Assembly (NCBI GenBank): GCA_036508135.1 | Contig: DATCHW010000019.1 | Span: forward strand, 1 to 13,470 | Source: DATCHW01 sp036508135 | Lineage (GTDB): Bacteria; Bacteroidota; Ignavibacteria; Tepidaquicellales; Tepidaquicellaceae | Direction: 5' to 3' | Length of the DNA stretch: 13,470 nt | Shown here: positions 13,190-13,470 of the stretch, one piece after another | Numbering within the stretch: the first letter of the stretch is position 1 | Layout of the letters: every line of letters begins with the position of its first letter | Made by a program: the position numbers and the translations under genes | The notes under the pieces: generated by a model | The model's input: only the letters and a program-made list of their open reading frames with translations | The model's database searches: none | What the model was told of the DNA's origin: nothing

Positions 13190-13470
13190 ATGAGAGTACC
13201 GAAACATATTGGAATAATTCCTGATGGAAACAGAAGATGGGCGGAAGCCAATAAAATGACAAAAGAAAAAGGTTATGAATATGGTATAAATCCGGGCTTA
13301 ATACTTTTTAAATTATGCAAAGAGGCCGGCATTAAGGAATTAACGTTTTACGGGTTTACTACTGATAACACGAAAAGACCGACAAAACAAAGAATAGCCT
13401 TCACTAAAGCCTGTATCAATGCAGTAAATATATTATCTAAAGAAGATGCAGAATTATTGGTCATCGGGGA
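13190..13470 (+). CDS. cis-Prenyltransferase (UPP synthase family), 5' part
   Basis: The gene runs off the right edge; 93 codons are visible. HIGIIPDGNRRWA (6-18) is the diphosphate-binding P-loop of the family, with the catalytic Asp12 and Asn14. AGIKELTFYGFTTDN then KRP fits the second conserved block. The family makes undecaprenyl or related diphosphates, the lipid carriers for cell-wall sugars. The sequence departs from the usual enzyme: GY replaces the conserved GH, and the usual SSENW reads TTDNT, losing the tryptophan. It therefore belongs to a divergent subgroup and may not be the housekeeping enzyme. ATG 13190 is 10 bp after the ferritin-like stop. Confidence 0.85.
   Translation, partial: MRVPKHIGIIPDGNRRWAEANKMTKEKGYEYGINPGLILFKLCKEAGIKELTFYGFTTDNTKRPTKQRIAFTKACINAVNILSKEDAELLVIG

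Overview
The window is AT-rich DNA that looks like Bacteroidota or a close relative such as Ignavibacteriota. The signs are low-GC codon use, a small acidic protein with the DLDVPGSELDD / DEENNYY signature, a DUF3943 outer-membrane protein, lipoprotein and Sec-exported proteins, and mostly weak or absent Shine-Dalgarno sequences. A strong AAGGAG precedes only two starts. The assignment rests on recalled protein families and was not searched.

Layout. Positions 1-600 are non-coding apart from a doubtful 26-codon reading frame. An APC-type amino-acid permease follows (612-1904, no standard start codon), then a lipoprotein of unknown function (1911-3128), which converges with and overlaps by 11 bp a secreted alpha/beta hydrolase on the minus strand (3118-4014). 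This three-gene block is flanked by two directly repeated palindromic boxes (about 341-392 and 4242-4287). The 1.3-kb intergenic region 4015-5339 carries a tRNA-Gln(CUG), two 120-bp double-hairpin elements about 97% identical, a second older repeat pair around one of them, and several hairpins.

From 5340 to the end all genes are on the plus strand: a small YRFEG-type protein, a hemerythrin HHE protein, a GT-B glycosyltransferase, a ferredoxin-reductase-like flavoprotein, an alpha/beta hydrolase, a RibD/DHFR-like reductase overlapping a DUF3943 outer-membrane protein, a YceI protein, the acidic protein, a small ferritin-like protein of the encapsulated-ferritin type, and the 5' part of a divergent cis-prenyltransferase (uppS-like) that runs off the edge. 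Several of these (hemerythrin, flavin reductase, YceI, ferritin-like) suggest an oxygen, iron or redox stress theme, but this is inferred from families only.

The most informative structure is around the glycosyltransferase. The hemerythrin 3' end plus the start of the flavin reductase is duplicated on both sides of it. The glycosyltransferase reading frame ends inside the downstream copy, whose bases supply its last two codons and its stop, and it stops where I recall longer homologues continuing into another domain. The gene therefore looks like a truncated insert that split a formerly adjacent hemerythrin-reductase pair. No complete new defence or mobile system is evident. The best leads are this chimeric junction, the ancestral hemerythrin-reductase pair, and the REPIN-like repeats.
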